Made by a program: the position numbers and the translations under genes. The notes under the pieces are model-generated. The model was given only the letters and a program-made list of their open reading frames with translations, did not search any database and had not been told where the DNA came from. Of a DNA stretch of 49,620 nt, positions 18,367 to 29,513 are shown in pieces (position 1 is the stretch's first letter; each line of letters begins with the position of its first letter). The DNA is from Pseudomonadota bacterium (lineage in GTDB: Bacteria; Pseudomonadota; Gammaproteobacteria; Steroidobacterales; Steroidobacteraceae), in NCBI GenBank assembly GCA_021805275.1, contig JAJZFQ010000173.1, positions 1-49,620 on the forward strand, read 5' to 3'.

Positions 18367-19111
18367 AGCGGTAGCGGTCGTCGCGGTCCCCGTACTGCTT
18401 CTCGCGCCGCTCGCGCCGTTCCTGCGCCTCGATGCTGAGGGTCGCCACGGGACGCGCCTCCAGGCGCTTGATGCCGATTTCCTCGCCGGTCTCGAGGCAG
18501 TAGCCGTAGGTGCCGTCGTCGATGCGCTTCAGCGCTTCGTCGATCTTACGGATCAGTTTGCGCTCCCGGTCGCGCGTGCGCAGCTCGAGGCTGAACTCCT
18601 CCTCCTGGGTGGCCCGGTCCGAGGGATCCGGGAAGTTCGCCGCCTCGTCCTTCATGTGCGAGACCGTGCGATCGACCTCTTCCATCAGGTCGCGCTTCCA
18701 GGAGTTGAGGATGTTGCGGAAGTGCTCGGCCTGCTCCTTGCTCATGTACTGTTCGCCGCGCTTGGGAATGTACGGCTGAACGTTGCGGGGACCGGCGAGG
18801 AGGCTGCCTGGCTCGATCAGCTCACCCTCGTCGCTGTCGGGACTCACCAGCACCCGCGCTCGGGGCGGGGCGGGCGGGGCGCCTGCGGCGCTGGCAGGGC
18901 CGTGTCGCGGAGGCTGAGACGACGTCTCAGCCGCGCTCGTTCCGGTGGCGGGCGGGTGCGAGGACTTGCCGGACGCGCTCTTGTGCGCGACCGGACGGGC
19001 CGTCTTGCGCGCGGCCGGACGCTTCACTGCGGCCGACTTCTTCGCGGCGGATTTCGCCGGCGCGGCCTTCTTACCCTTCGCGGCTTTGGCCGCGGGCTTC
19101 TTGGCCGACAT
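18365..19111 (-). CDS. dksA: DksA-type RNA polymerase-binding transcription factor with degenerate zinc finger
   Basis: Binds the RNA polymerase secondary channel and, with ppGpp, adjusts rRNA and amino-acid promoters. The 248-residue product has a Lys/Ala/Pro-rich tail (1-85), then the DksA core: helix EQYMSKEQAEHFRNIL, coiled-coil tip with DPSDRA (Asp162, Asp165, Ala167 kept), EEEFSLELRTRDRERKLI, and the globular domain GIKRLEARP. The four zinc-ligand positions read Cys205, Thr208, Ser226, Ala229, so zinc cannot be held in the usual way; zinc-independent DksA paralogues exist, such as DksA2 of Pseudomonas aeruginosa. The ATG at 19111 follows TAGGAG. gluQ follows, as in many gammaproteobacteria. 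Confidence 0.95.
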   Translation of the reverse strand: MSAKKPAAKAAKGKKAAPAKSAAKKSAAVKRPAARKTARPVAHKSASGKSSHPPATGTSAAETSSQPPRHGPASAAGAPPAPPRARVLVSPDSDEGELIEPGSLLAGPRNVQPYIPKRGEQYMSKEQAEHFRNILNSWKRDLMEEVDRTVSHMKDEAANFPDPSDRATQEEEFSLELRTRDRERKLIRKIDEALKRIDDGTYGYCLETGEEIGIKRLEARPVATLSIEAQERRERREKQYGDRDDRYR

Positions 19112-19149
19112 CACTCGCTCCTACGCTTGAGGCTTTTGAGGAACGCGCG

Positions 19150-19177
19150 ATTATACCGGCGCCCTACGGCCTGTACA
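19150..19177 (-). promoter_or_regulatory. Sigma-70 promoter of dksA
   Basis: On the minus strand TGTACA (19177-19172), a 16-base spacer and a perfect TATAAT (19155-19150) are followed by CGCGCG, a GC-rich discriminator of the kind inhibited by ppGpp/DksA. Start near 19143, leader about 32 bases. Autoregulation is plausible but inferred. Confidence 0.65.
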
Positions 19178-19201
19178 GCGCGTTATGGTCCCGGCGGGAA
19201 C

Positions 19202-19591
19202 CTACGGCAGACTCACCGGCGGGGCCGGCTGCCAGTGGCTCTGGCGCCGCTCGACGATCACCCGGGTGTGGATGCCCCCGCGCACCTTGAAGCGTGCCTC
19301 CAGGCGCAGAAAACGCGGCGTGAGCTCCCCGGCGAGGTAGTCGGCGATCTCATTGGTGACGGCCTCGTGGAACGCGCCGCGCTCGCGGAACGACCACATG
19401 TACAGCTTCAGTGACTTCAGCTCCACGCAGCGCGCATCCGGCACGTAGGTGAGCTCCAGGGTGGCGAAGTCCGGCTGGCCGGTGAGCGGGCACAGGCAGG
19501 TGAACTCCGGGATCCGCATGCGGATGGTGTAATCGGCGCCCGGGCGCGGATTCGGGAAGGTCTCGACGTGCGCGGCAGGCTGTGAGGGCAT
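19202..19591 (-). CDS. queF: NADPH-dependent 7-cyano-7-deazaguanine (preQ0) reductase
   Basis: Reduces the preQ0 nitrile to the preQ1 amine in queuosine synthesis. It is the short, unimodular type of 129 residues. Visible are the catalytic Cys34 in [11 protein letters not shown] with Asp41 seven residues later, the QueF motif [13 protein letters not shown] (Glu58), and the FHE pair His75-Glu76; the spacing matches the Bacillus subtilis enzyme. The ATG at 19591 has no strong ribosome site. It is transcribed toward dksA and gluQ, so two queuosine-related genes flank dksA; the dksA promoter in between suggests only partial co-transcription. Confidence 0.95.
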   Translation of the reverse strand: MPSQPAAHVETFPNPRPGADYTIRMRIPEFTCLCPLTGQPDFATLELTYVPDARCVELKSLKLYMWSFRERGAFHEAVTNEIADYLAGELTPRFLRLEARFKVRGGIHTRVIVERRQSHWQPAPPVSLP

Positions 19592-19603
19592 GACTATTTA
19601 CTC

Positions 19604-19609
19604 TACACT
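19604..19609 (+). promoter_or_regulatory. -10 element (TACACT) before smc
   Basis: TACACT followed by AGCGCGC, with a predicted start near 19616 and a leader of about 44 bases to the smc ATG. It shares TACACTAGCGC with the rimP leader promoter and with galU. No convincing -35 is seen. Confidence 0.5.
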
Positions 19610-19659
19610 AGCGCGCCTCGCTGCGGCGGCCATTCAGAAGAGAACGGAAGATAGCGTAG

Positions 19660-22600
19660 ATGCGGCTGACCAAGATCAAGCTGGCCGGTTTCAAGTCCTT
19701 CGTCGATCCCACCCAAGTCACCTTCCCGAGCAACCTCACCGGTGTGGTGGGTCCGAACGGCTGCGGCAAATCGAACGTCATCGACGCGGTGCGCTGGGTG
19801 ATGGGTGAGCTGTCCGCCAAGCACCTGCGCGGGGACAACATGGCCGACGTAATCTTCAACGGCTCCTCGGCCCGCAAGCCGGTCGGCACCGCCTCGGTTG
19901 AACTCGTCTTCGACAACGCCGACGGCAAGATCGGCGGGGCGTACGCGAGCTACAACGAGATCGCGCTGCGCCGCCAGGTGGCGCGCGATGGTTCGTCCGG
20001 TTACTACATCAACGGGGCGCGCTGCCGGCGCAAGGACATCACCAACCTGTTCCTCGGCACCGGGCTCGGCGCGCGCAGCTACGCGATCATCGAGCAGGGC
20101 ACCATCTCGCGGATCATCGAGGCGCGCGCAGAGGACATGCGCGCGTTCGTCGAGGAGGCCGCGGGCATCTCCCGCTACAAGGAGCGGCGGCGCGAGACCG
20201 AGAGCCGCATCGCCGAGACGCGCGAGAACCTCGAGCGGCTGCAGGACGTGCGCGAGGAGGTCGAGAAGCAGATCCGCCACCTGCAGCGCCAGGCGGCGAC
20301 CGCGCGGCGTTACCAGGGACTGAAGGAGCAGGAGCGGCGCGCGAGCGCCGAGCTGCTGGCGCTGCGCATGCGCGAGCTCGACAGCGGCGTCGAGCGTTAC
20401 GATGCCGCCACGCGCGAGCGCGAGCTGCAGATGCAGGCGGCGCTCGCCGAGCAGCGTGCCGCCGAGGCGGCGATCGAGCGCTCGCGCGAGCAGCACGCCG
20501 CCGCCGGCGAGCAGCTCTCGGTGGTGCAGGGCCGCCACTACGCCCTCGGCGCGCAGATCTCCCGCCTCGAGCAGTCCATCCAGCACACCCGCCAGCTGCG
20601 CGAGCGCCAGCGGGCCGACCTCGCGCAAAGCGAGCTCGGTCTCGCCGAGCTCGCCGCGCACATCGAGCGCGAGGAGCGCGAGCTCGCCGCGGTGCGCACC
20701 GAGCTGGCCGAGTCCGCCCCGGCGCTCGAGGCCGCGCAGCACGCCGAGCGCGAGGCCCTCGAGGCACTCGAGGCGAGCGAGCGGGAGCTCGCGGCCTGGC
20801 AGGAACGCTGGGAGCAGCTCAACCAGGCGCTCGCCTCGGCCGACCGCACCGCGCAGGTCGAGCGCGCCCGCATCGAGCAGATCGACAACCAGCTGCGCCG
20901 TCTCGGCGGGCAGAGCGAGCGGCTCGCGCTCGAGCTCGAGGGGCTCAAGGCCCATGGTTCGCACGAGCAGCTGGCGCTGCTCGAGACCGAGGAGGGCGCC
21001 GCGCGCGAGGCCCTCGAGGCGCTCGGTGAGCGCCATGCCGCGGCGCTCGAGCAAGTGCAGGCGGTGCGTGCCGGGCAGCTCGAGGCCGAACAGGCGCTCG
21101 AGCGCTCGCGCGAGACGCGCGAGCGCTCGCGCGAGGAGTGCACCTCGCTCGAGGCGGTGCAGAAAGCCGCCCTCTCGAGCAGCGCCGGACAGGTGCGCGA
21201 GTGGCTCGGGAGCGCCGGGCTCGCCGGGCGCGAACGGCTCGCCGAGCGGATCGAGGTCGAGTCCGGCTGGGAGCGGGCGGTCGAGACGGCGCTCGGCGAT
21301 TATCTCGAGGCGGTGTGCGTCGAGACCCTCGATGCGCTCGCCGAGCCGCTGGACTCGCTGCGCGAGGGTCGCCTCGTGCTGGTGCAGGAGGGCGTCCCCG
21401 GCGTCCCCGGTGGCGGCAGCGGTCCGTCGCTTGCGCAGAAGATCTCCGGCTCCCCCGCCGCGCGCGCCTCGCTCGAGACGGTGCGCACGGCCGACTCGCT
21501 CGCCGAGGCGCTGCGCGCGCGCGGGGCACTCGGCCCCGGGGAGTCGATCATCACCCGCAGCGGCGAGTGGGTCGGGCGCGATTGGCTGCGCATCAGCCGC
21601 GGCGTCGATCCGCACGCGGGCATCATCGAGCGGGAGCACCGGCTGAAGAGCCTGCGGGCGACGGCCGCCGAGGCCGAGGAGCGCGTGAGAGCCGCCGAGA
21701 GTCGTCTCGGGGCGGTACGCGAGGCGCTCGCCTCGGCGGAGCGCGAGCGCGATGGTGCCCAGGGGCAGATTCATGCCGCGCAGCGCCGCCATGGCGAGCG
21801 CGCCGCGGCACTGCAGGGCGCGCAGGCCCGAGCCGAGCAGGCCCGCGAGCGCCGCGAACGCATCGAGGAGGAGAACGCGGAGCTTGCGCACGAGATGCGC
21901 GCCGCCCGTGAGACCCTGAGCGTCGCACGGGCCTCGCTCGAGGCGAGCATCGAGCGGCTGGTCGAGTTGAACGTCTCGCGCGAGGGGCTCGAAGAGGAGC
22001 GCGAGAGCCGCCGCGAGGCGCTCGGCGCGGCCCGTGCCCGCGCCCAAGCCGCGCAGCTCGCCGCGCGCGACCTGCTGGTGCGCATCGAGTCGCGTCGCTC
22101 GGCCGAGAGCGCCGCGCTGACCGGCCTGACGCGCATGGCCGAGCAGCGTGCGCAGCTCGAGCGGCGGCGCACCGAGCTCGAGGCGGAGCTCGCCGGCGGC
22201 GATGCCCCGGTGCTCGAGCTCGAGGCGCACCTCAACGAGGCGCTCGCGCAGCGCCTGGTGGTCGAGAGCGAACTCGCCGCCGCGCGCGCGGCGCTCGAGG
22301 AAGCGGACTCGGCGCTGCGCGCGCTCGAGGGGCAGCGCGGGGAGGCCGAGCGGCGGGTCACCGAGGCGCGCGAGGCGATGGAGGCCGCGCGGCTCGCCGC
22401 GCAGGAGAACCGCGTGCGTCGTGAGGCGCTCTTCGAGCAGTTCGCTGCGACCCGTCACGAGCTCACCGAAGTGCAGCAGAACCTGCCCGCCGAGGCCGCC
22501 GTGCCGGCCTGGGAGGACAGCCTCGCGGAGCTGCGCGCGAGCATCGAGAAGCTCGGCCAGGTCAATCTCGCGGCCATCGACGAGCTTGCCGAGCACACCG

Positions 22601-23166
22601 AGCGCAAGGAGTACCTCGATCGGCAGTTCGCCGACCTCACCGGCGCGCTGGACACGCTCGAGGAGGCGATGCGGCGGATCGACAAGGAGACCCGCACGCG
22701 CTTCGAGGAGACGTTCGAGAAGATCAACACCGGTCTGAAGGAGAAGTTCCCGCGCCTGTTCGGCGGCGGGCACGCCTATCTGGAGCTGGTGGGCGAGGAC
22801 GTGCTCAATGCGGGTGTTGCGGTCATGGCGCGCCCCCCGGGCAAGAAGAACAGCTCCATCCACCAGCTCTCCGGCGGTGAGAAGGCGCTCACCGCCGTGG
22901 CGCTGGTGTTCTCCATCTTCGACCTCAATCCCGCGCCGTTCTGTCTGCTCGATGAGGTTGACGCGCCGCTCGATGAAGCGAACGTGGGTCGCTTCTGCGA
23001 CATTGTTCGCGAGATGTCCGAGCAGGTACAGTTCATCTTCATCACCCACAACAAGACCACGATGGAGCTCGCCGCCCAGCTGCTCGGCGTGACGATGCAC
23101 GAGGCGGGCGTCTCGCGGCTCGTGGCCGTGGATGTGGACGAGGCGGTCCGCATGGCGGCCGTCTGA
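19660..23166 (+). CDS. smc: Chromosome segregation ATPase SMC
   Basis: Condensin ATPase of 1168 residues that compacts and helps segregate the chromosome with ScpA and ScpB, both encoded later in this window. The N-terminal head holds Walker A GPNGCGKSN (31-39) and the arginine-finger region. Long coiled coils rich in Glu, Ala and Arg run about 165-495 and 645-960, separated by a globular hinge (about 500-640). The C-terminal head has the ABC signature LSGGEKAL (1070-1077) and Walker B FCLLDEVDAPLDE (Asp1098, Glu1099). The ATG at 19660 follows GGAAGA. This lineage uses SMC-ScpAB rather than MukBEF. zipA begins 18 bases after the stop. Confidence 0.97.
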   Translation: MRLTKIKLAGFKSFVDPTQVTFPSNLTGVVGPNGCGKSNVIDAVRWVMGELSAKHLRGDNMADVIFNGSSARKPVGTASVELVFDNADGKIGGAYASYNEIALRRQVARDGSSGYYINGARCRRKDITNLFLGTGLGARSYAIIEQGTISRIIEARAEDMRAFVEEAAGISRYKERRRETESRIAETRENLERLQDVREEVEKQIRHLQRQAATARRYQGLKEQERRASAELLALRMRELDSGVERYDAATRERELQMQAALAEQRAAEAAIERSREQHAAAGEQLSVVQGRHYALGAQISRLEQSIQHTRQLRERQRADLAQSELGLAELAAHIEREERELAAVRTELAESAPALEAAQHAEREALEALEASERELAAWQERWEQLNQALASADRTAQVERARIEQIDNQLRRLGGQSERLALELEGLKAHGSHEQLALLETEEGAAREALEALGERHAAALEQVQAVRAGQLEAEQALERSRETRERSREECTSLEAVQKAALSSSAGQVREWLGSAGLAGRERLAERIEVESGWERAVETALGDYLEAVCVETLDALAEPLDSLREGRLVLVQEGVPGVPGGGSGPSLAQKISGSPAARASLETVRTADSLAEALRARGALGPGESIITRSGEWVGRDWLRISRGVDPHAGIIEREHRLKSLRATAAEAEERVRAAESRLGAVREALASAERERDGAQGQIHAAQRRHGERAAALQGAQARAEQARERRERIEEENAELAHEMRAARETLSVARASLEASIERLVELNVSREGLEEERESRREALGAARARAQAAQLAARDLLVRIESRRSAESAALTGLTRMAEQRAQLERRRTELEAELAGGDAPVLELEAHLNEALAQRLVVESELAAARAALEEADSALRALEGQRGEAERRVTEAREAMEAARLAAQENRVRREALFEQFAATRHELTEVQQNLPAEAAVPAWEDSLAELRASIEKLGQVNLAAIDELAEHTERKEYLDRQFADLTGALDTLEEAMRRIDKETRTRFEETFEKINTGLKEKFPRLFGGGHAYLELVGEDVLNAGVAVMARPPGKKNSSIHQLSGGEKALTAVALVFSIFDLNPAPFCLLDEVDAPLDEANVGRFCDIVREMSEQVQFIFITHNKTTMELAAQLLGVTMHEAGVSRLVAVDVDEAVRMAAV

Positions 23167-23183
23167 GGCTGCGGGGGCTCACC

Positions 23184-26170
<2,987 letters not shown>

Positions 26171-26182
26171 GGCGCTGCGCAC

Positions 26183-26209
26183 CCGGACCGGCCCGTTGGC
26201 CGGCCCGGG
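26183..26209. terminator. Hairpin between convergent ligA and ppiC-type gene
   Basis: CCCGG-A-CCGGCC (26183-26193), loop CGTT, GGCCGG-C-CCGGG (26198-26209): an 11-bp stem with one mismatch. It lies between two convergent genes but has no T-run on either side, so it is a possible bidirectional stop or 3' stabiliser rather than a clear intrinsic terminator. Confidence 0.45.
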
Positions 26210-26219
26210 GCGCGGAGGG

Positions 26220-27152
26220 TCACGGACTCGGCGGGGCGCCGGCGGCGGGAGCGGCTGCGCCCGTCGGTGCGGCCGGTGCGGCCGGGATGGCCGGCATGCC
26301 CGCAGTGGCCTTCTTCGAGAGCTCACCGGTCTGCGGGTCGAGGTAGGTTTCGACCTTCGCCGTCTTGACCAGCGAGGTGGTGTACTCGCCGAACTTCTTG
26401 TTCTCGACGGCCTGCATCAGACGGGCCTTGACCTCCTGGAAGCCCGGGGCCTGCATCGGCCGGGTGCCAAGCAGCTCGATCACGTGCCAGCCGAAGCGCG
26501 TGTGCACCGGGGCCTGGGTGATCTGACCGACCTTGAGCTTGGCAAGCGCGTCCGAGAACGACGGGACCATGTTGCTCAGCGGGAACCAGCCCAGATCCCC
26601 GCCGTTGGCCTTCGACGGATCGATCGAGTCGGCCTTCGCGAGCGCCGCGAAGTTGCGCCCGTGATCCTGATCGAGCTGGTGGATGATCTGCTCGGCCTCG
26701 GCCTGGGTCTTCACCAGGATGTGCCGCGCGTGGTACTCGAGCTTCGGGAACTTGGCGAGCTGCTGGTCGTAGATCGACTGCAGCTCGGCGTCGGTCGGCT
26801 GAGCGCTCGCCAGGTACTTGTCCGAAAGCGCCTGTTCCAACACGTTGAGCCGGGTGAGCTCGAGCATCGCCTGGGTGTGCGGGTCCTTGTCCAGACCCTG
26901 CTTGGTCGCTTCCTGCGCCACCGTCTCGGCGCGGATCAGCCCATCGAGCACCATGGCCCGCTGCTGCGGCGTGAGCTCGCTCGGGGTGCGCCCGCCGGAG
27001 ATCATCTTGATGTAGGCGTCGTAGAACTGCTGGGTGATCGGCACGCCATTGACGGTGGCCACCGCCGGGGAAACCGAGGCGGTCGGCTTCGTGTGGCAGG
27101 CCGCGAGGCCGAGCACGGCGAGCGCGATCAAGGGGATCCTGAGATGCTTCAT
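26220..27152 (-). CDS. Lipoprotein peptidyl-prolyl cis-trans isomerase, PpiC/parvulin type
   Basis: Predicted periplasmic, membrane-anchored folding factor of 310 residues. The signal peptide ends in a lipobox with Cys19 (GLAAC). A SurA-like N-terminal helical region (about 30-130) precedes one parvulin domain (about 137-232) with ARHILVKTQAEAEQII, GGDLGWFPLSNMVPSF and FGWHVIELLGTRP. The C-terminal tail is Ala/Pro-rich. In the family these proteins assist outer-membrane or secreted protein folding. It lies 60 bases downstream of bolA on the same strand. It is not surA or ppiD by length and domain count. Confidence 0.88.
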   Translation of the reverse strand: MKHLRIPLIALAVLGLAACHTKPTASVSPAVATVNGVPITQQFYDAYIKMISGGRTPSELTPQQRAMVLDGLIRAETVAQEATKQGLDKDPHTQAMLELTRLNVLEQALSDKYLASAQPTDAELQSIYDQQLAKFPKLEYHARHILVKTQAEAEQIIHQLDQDHGRNFAALAKADSIDPSKANGGDLGWFPLSNMVPSFSDALAKLKVGQITQAPVHTRFGWHVIELLGTRPMQAPGFQEVKARLMQAVENKKFGEYTTSLVKTAKVETYLDPQTGELSKKATAGMPAIPAAPAAPTGAAAPAAGAPPSP

Positions 27153-27212
27153 GGGGTTCTCGTTGCTGGGTGGATGGCGAGGGGAGGGCGCCGCGGGCGG
27201 CCGCCGTCCGGT

Positions 27213-27506
27213 TCAGCTCGCGGGGCGCCCCGGGCTCTGCGGGGCGTGCGCGATGATGTTCACGGCGTGGATGCCTCGGCCCATCAGCGGCTCGAGGGCC
27301 TGGTAGACCATGCGATGCCGCTCGAGCGGCGTGCGGCCGGCGAAGGCCGCCGAGACGACCGCGACCTGGTAGTGCCCGCCGGAGCGCGCCCCGGCGTGTC
27401 CCTCGTGTCGCGCGCTGTCGTCGCGGACCTCGAGCGAAACTGGCGCGAGGCTGCGCTCGAGCGCGGTGCGGATCTCGCTCAGTGTGGCTTTGGGCGTCGG
27501 GGTCAT
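27213..27506 (-). CDS. BolA-family protein
   Basis: A 97-residue BolA-like protein. Members partner with monothiol glutaredoxins in iron-sulfur trafficking, and E. coli BolA also affects transcription and morphology. Family marks: a helical N-terminus (IRTALERSL), LEVRDDSARHEGH, YQVAVVSAAFAGRTPLERHRMVYQAL and GIHAVNIIAHAP, with the conserved His in the HEGH and AHAP segments. A frame open upstream includes an ATG at 27548, but that ATG lies inside the likely -10 element, so the ATG at 27506 is chosen despite a weak ribosome site. Its short length and adjacent PpiC gene resemble bolA loci in Xanthomonas-like genomes (inference). Confidence 0.9.
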   Translation of the reverse strand: MTPTPKATLSEIRTALERSLAPVSLEVRDDSARHEGHAGARSGGHYQVAVVSAAFAGRTPLERHRMVYQALEPLMGRGIHAVNIIAHAPQSPGRPAS

Positions 27507-27543
27507 GCGCAGCGGCGGTCGCGGCCTCGGTTGCAGAATGCGT

Positions 27544-27549
27544 ATCATA
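27544..27549 (-). promoter_or_regulatory. -10 element for the bolA-ppiC unit
   Basis: Minus-strand TATGAT (27549-27544) predicts a start near 27537 and a 31-base leader to the ATG at 27506. The other strand reads TATCAT at 27543-27548, so the element could serve divergently toward yciO. Confidence 0.45.
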
Positions 27550-27617
27550 ACGCACTCGACCGCCGTTGCTCCCCCCGCGGAGCGTTCGCTGACCGGCCGG
27601 TAAGGAGGCGGGAGCAC

Positions 27618-28271
27618 GTGAGCCAGTACCTCGAGCTGCACCCGGTGACGCCGCAGGCCCGGCTGATCCGCATCGCGGCGGACATCGTGCGCGCCGGCGG
27701 GGTCATCGCCTACCCGACGGACTCGTGCTACGCGCTCGGCTGGCACCTCGGGGACGTGCAAGCCCTCGAGCGGGTGCGCCGCATCCGCCGCGCCGACCAG
27801 CATCACCACTTCACCCTGGTGTGCGCCGACCTCGCCCAGGTCGGACGGTTCGCGCGCCTGGAGACCTGGCAGTTCCGTATCCTGCGCAGCTGTCTGCCGG
27901 GCCCGTATACCTTTCTGCTCAAGGCCACCCGCGAGACGCCCCGCCGGCTGCAGAACCCGCGGCGGCGCACCATCGGGGTGCGCGTTCCGGACCACCCGGT
28001 GCCGCGTATGCTGATGCACGAGCTCGGCGAGCCGCTCATGAGCAGCACGCTGCTGCTGCCGGAGGAGGCCGAGCCGCTCACCTCGGGCGTGGAGATCCAG
28101 CAGCGCCTGGAGCACGAGATCGACGCGGTGCTCGATGGGGGCGACTGCGGCGTCACGCCGACGACGGTGGTGGATCTGTCGGTGAGCCCGCCGTCGATCG
28201 TGCGCATCGGGCGCGGCCCGCTCGCGCCCATCCTCGGCGGCAGCATCGGACACGGTATACTGGAGGTTTAA
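27618..28271 (+). CDS. yciO: Sua5/YciO/YrdC-family protein, YciO type
   Basis: Belongs to the superfamily whose TsaC/Sua5 members make threonylcarbamoyl-AMP for tRNA t6A; the cellular role of YciO itself is less certain. The 217-residue product has the YrdC fold (VIAYPTDSCYALGW, FTLVCADLAQVGRFA, LPGPYTFLLKAT, RTIGVRVPDHPV, STLLLPEEAE, GVTPTTVVDLS) and the YciO-style N-terminus MSQYLELHP. The frame is open far upstream through ligA and the ppiC region on the wrong strand, but the GTG at 27618 is fixed by AAGGAGG 9 bases before it. trpS follows after 19 bases; yciO-trpS-scpA-scpB-rluB form one probable operon. Confidence 0.92.
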   Translation: MSQYLELHPVTPQARLIRIAADIVRAGGVIAYPTDSCYALGWHLGDVQALERVRRIRRADQHHHFTLVCADLAQVGRFARLETWQFRILRSCLPGPYTFLLKATRETPRRLQNPRRRTIGVRVPDHPVPRMLMHELGEPLMSSTLLLPEEAEPLTSGVEIQQRLEHEIDAVLDGGDCGVTPTTVVDLSVSPPSIVRIGRGPLAPILGGSIGHGILEV

Positions 28272-28290
28272 TGGCACGAGACGAGGTTCG

Positions 28291-29505
28291 ATGAGCACTC
28301 CCACCCCCGGCGGGCGCGTTCTGTCCGGCATGCGGCCCACGGGGCGGCTGCACCTGGGCAACTATCACGGGGCGCTGCGCAACTGGGTTCGCCTGCAGTA
28401 CGAGTACGAGTGCTTCTTCTTCGTCGCCGACTGGCACATGCTCACCACCGGCTACGCCGAGACCTCGCAGCTGCCGCAGTTCGTGCACGACGTGCTCATC
28501 GACTGGCTGGCCGCGGGGCTCAATCCCGGGGTCGCGACGCTGTTCGTGCAGTCCCACGTGCCCGAGCACGCCGAGCTGCATCTGCTGCTGTCGATGATCA
28601 CCCCGCTCGGCTGGCTCGAGCGCGTGCCGAGCTACAAGGACCAGCAGGAGCAGCTGAAGGACCTGGACCTCGCCACCTACGGGTTTCTGGGCTACCCGCT
28701 GCTGCAGAGCGCGGACATCCTGGTCTATCGCGCCCAGCACGTGCCGGTCGGAGAGGATCAGGTGGCGCACGTGGAGCTCACGCGCGAGACCGCCCGCCGT
28801 TTCAACCACCTCTACGGGCGCGAGCCGGATTTCGAGGAGAAGGTCGAGCGGGCGATCAAGGGGCTCGGCGGGCGCAACACGACGCTCTACCGCCAGCTGC
28901 GACGCAAATATCAGGAGAGTGGGGATCACGAGGCGCTCGAGCGCGCCCGGGCGCTGGTGAGCGGGGTGAGCCGCCTGACGGTGGCCGACCGCGACCGGCT
29001 GCTGGGCTACCTGGAGGGCACGAGCGTCAGCATTCTGCCCGAGCCGCAGGCGCTGCTCACCGAGACGCCGAAGGTGCCCGGACTTGACGGGCGCAAGATG
29101 TCCAAGTCCTACGGCAACACCATCGAGCTGCGCGAGGATCCGCAGTCGGTGATCCGCAAGCTGCGCGCCATGAAGACCGACCCGGCGCGCGCGCGGCGCT
29201 CGGACCCCGGCGAGCCGCAGCGCTGCCCGGTGTGGGATCTGCACCGCATCTACTCCACCGAGGAGGTGCGCCAGTGGGCCGCCGCGGGCTGCCGCTCGGC
29301 CGGCATCGGCTGCCTGGAGTGCAAGCAGCCGGTGATCGACAAGATCGTCGAGGAAGTCACCGGCATGCGCAGCCGCGCGCAGGAGTACACCGACAACCCC
29401 GAGCTGCTGCGCGACATCGTGGCGGAGGGGGCGGAGAAGGCGCGCGATGCCGCCCGTGCGACGCTCGAGGACGTGCGTCGCGCGATGCACCTGCGCACCG
29501 ACTGA
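28291..29505 (+). CDS. trpS: Tryptophanyl-tRNA synthetase
   Basis: Class I aminoacyl-tRNA synthetase charging tRNA-Trp. The 404-residue product has the HIGH-like HLGN at 21-24 and KMSKS at 269-273, with QSADILVYRAQHVPVGEDQ as the Trp/ATP pocket region. It is longer than the 334-residue E. coli enzyme because of an insertion of about 60-70 residues (around 185-250) between the Rossmann core and the KMSKS loop, a form seen in other proteobacteria. The C-terminal helical domain carries several Cys (CPVWD, CRSAGIGCLEC). Start ATG at 28291. The scpA ATG comes 8 bases after its stop. Confidence 0.96.
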   Translation: MSTPTPGGRVLSGMRPTGRLHLGNYHGALRNWVRLQYEYECFFFVADWHMLTTGYAETSQLPQFVHDVLIDWLAAGLNPGVATLFVQSHVPEHAELHLLLSMITPLGWLERVPSYKDQQEQLKDLDLATYGFLGYPLLQSADILVYRAQHVPVGEDQVAHVELTRETARRFNHLYGREPDFEEKVERAIKGLGGRNTTLYRQLRRKYQESGDHEALERARALVSGVSRLTVADRDRLLGYLEGTSVSILPEPQALLTETPKVPGLDGRKMSKSYGNTIELREDPQSVIRKLRAMKTDPARARRSDPGEPQRCPVWDLHRIYSTEEVRQWAAAGCRSAGIGCLECKQPVIDKIVEEVTGMRSRAQEYTDNPELLRDIVAEGAEKARDAARATLEDVRRAMHLRTD

Positions 29506-29513
29506 CGCCGCCG

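Noticed and set aside
19603..23100. 1165-codon minus-strand frame opposite smc
   Set aside because: Leu/Arg/Ala/Gly-rich translation of the codon complement of coiled-coil repeats; no motifs. SMC on the plus strand has intact Walker and signature motifs.
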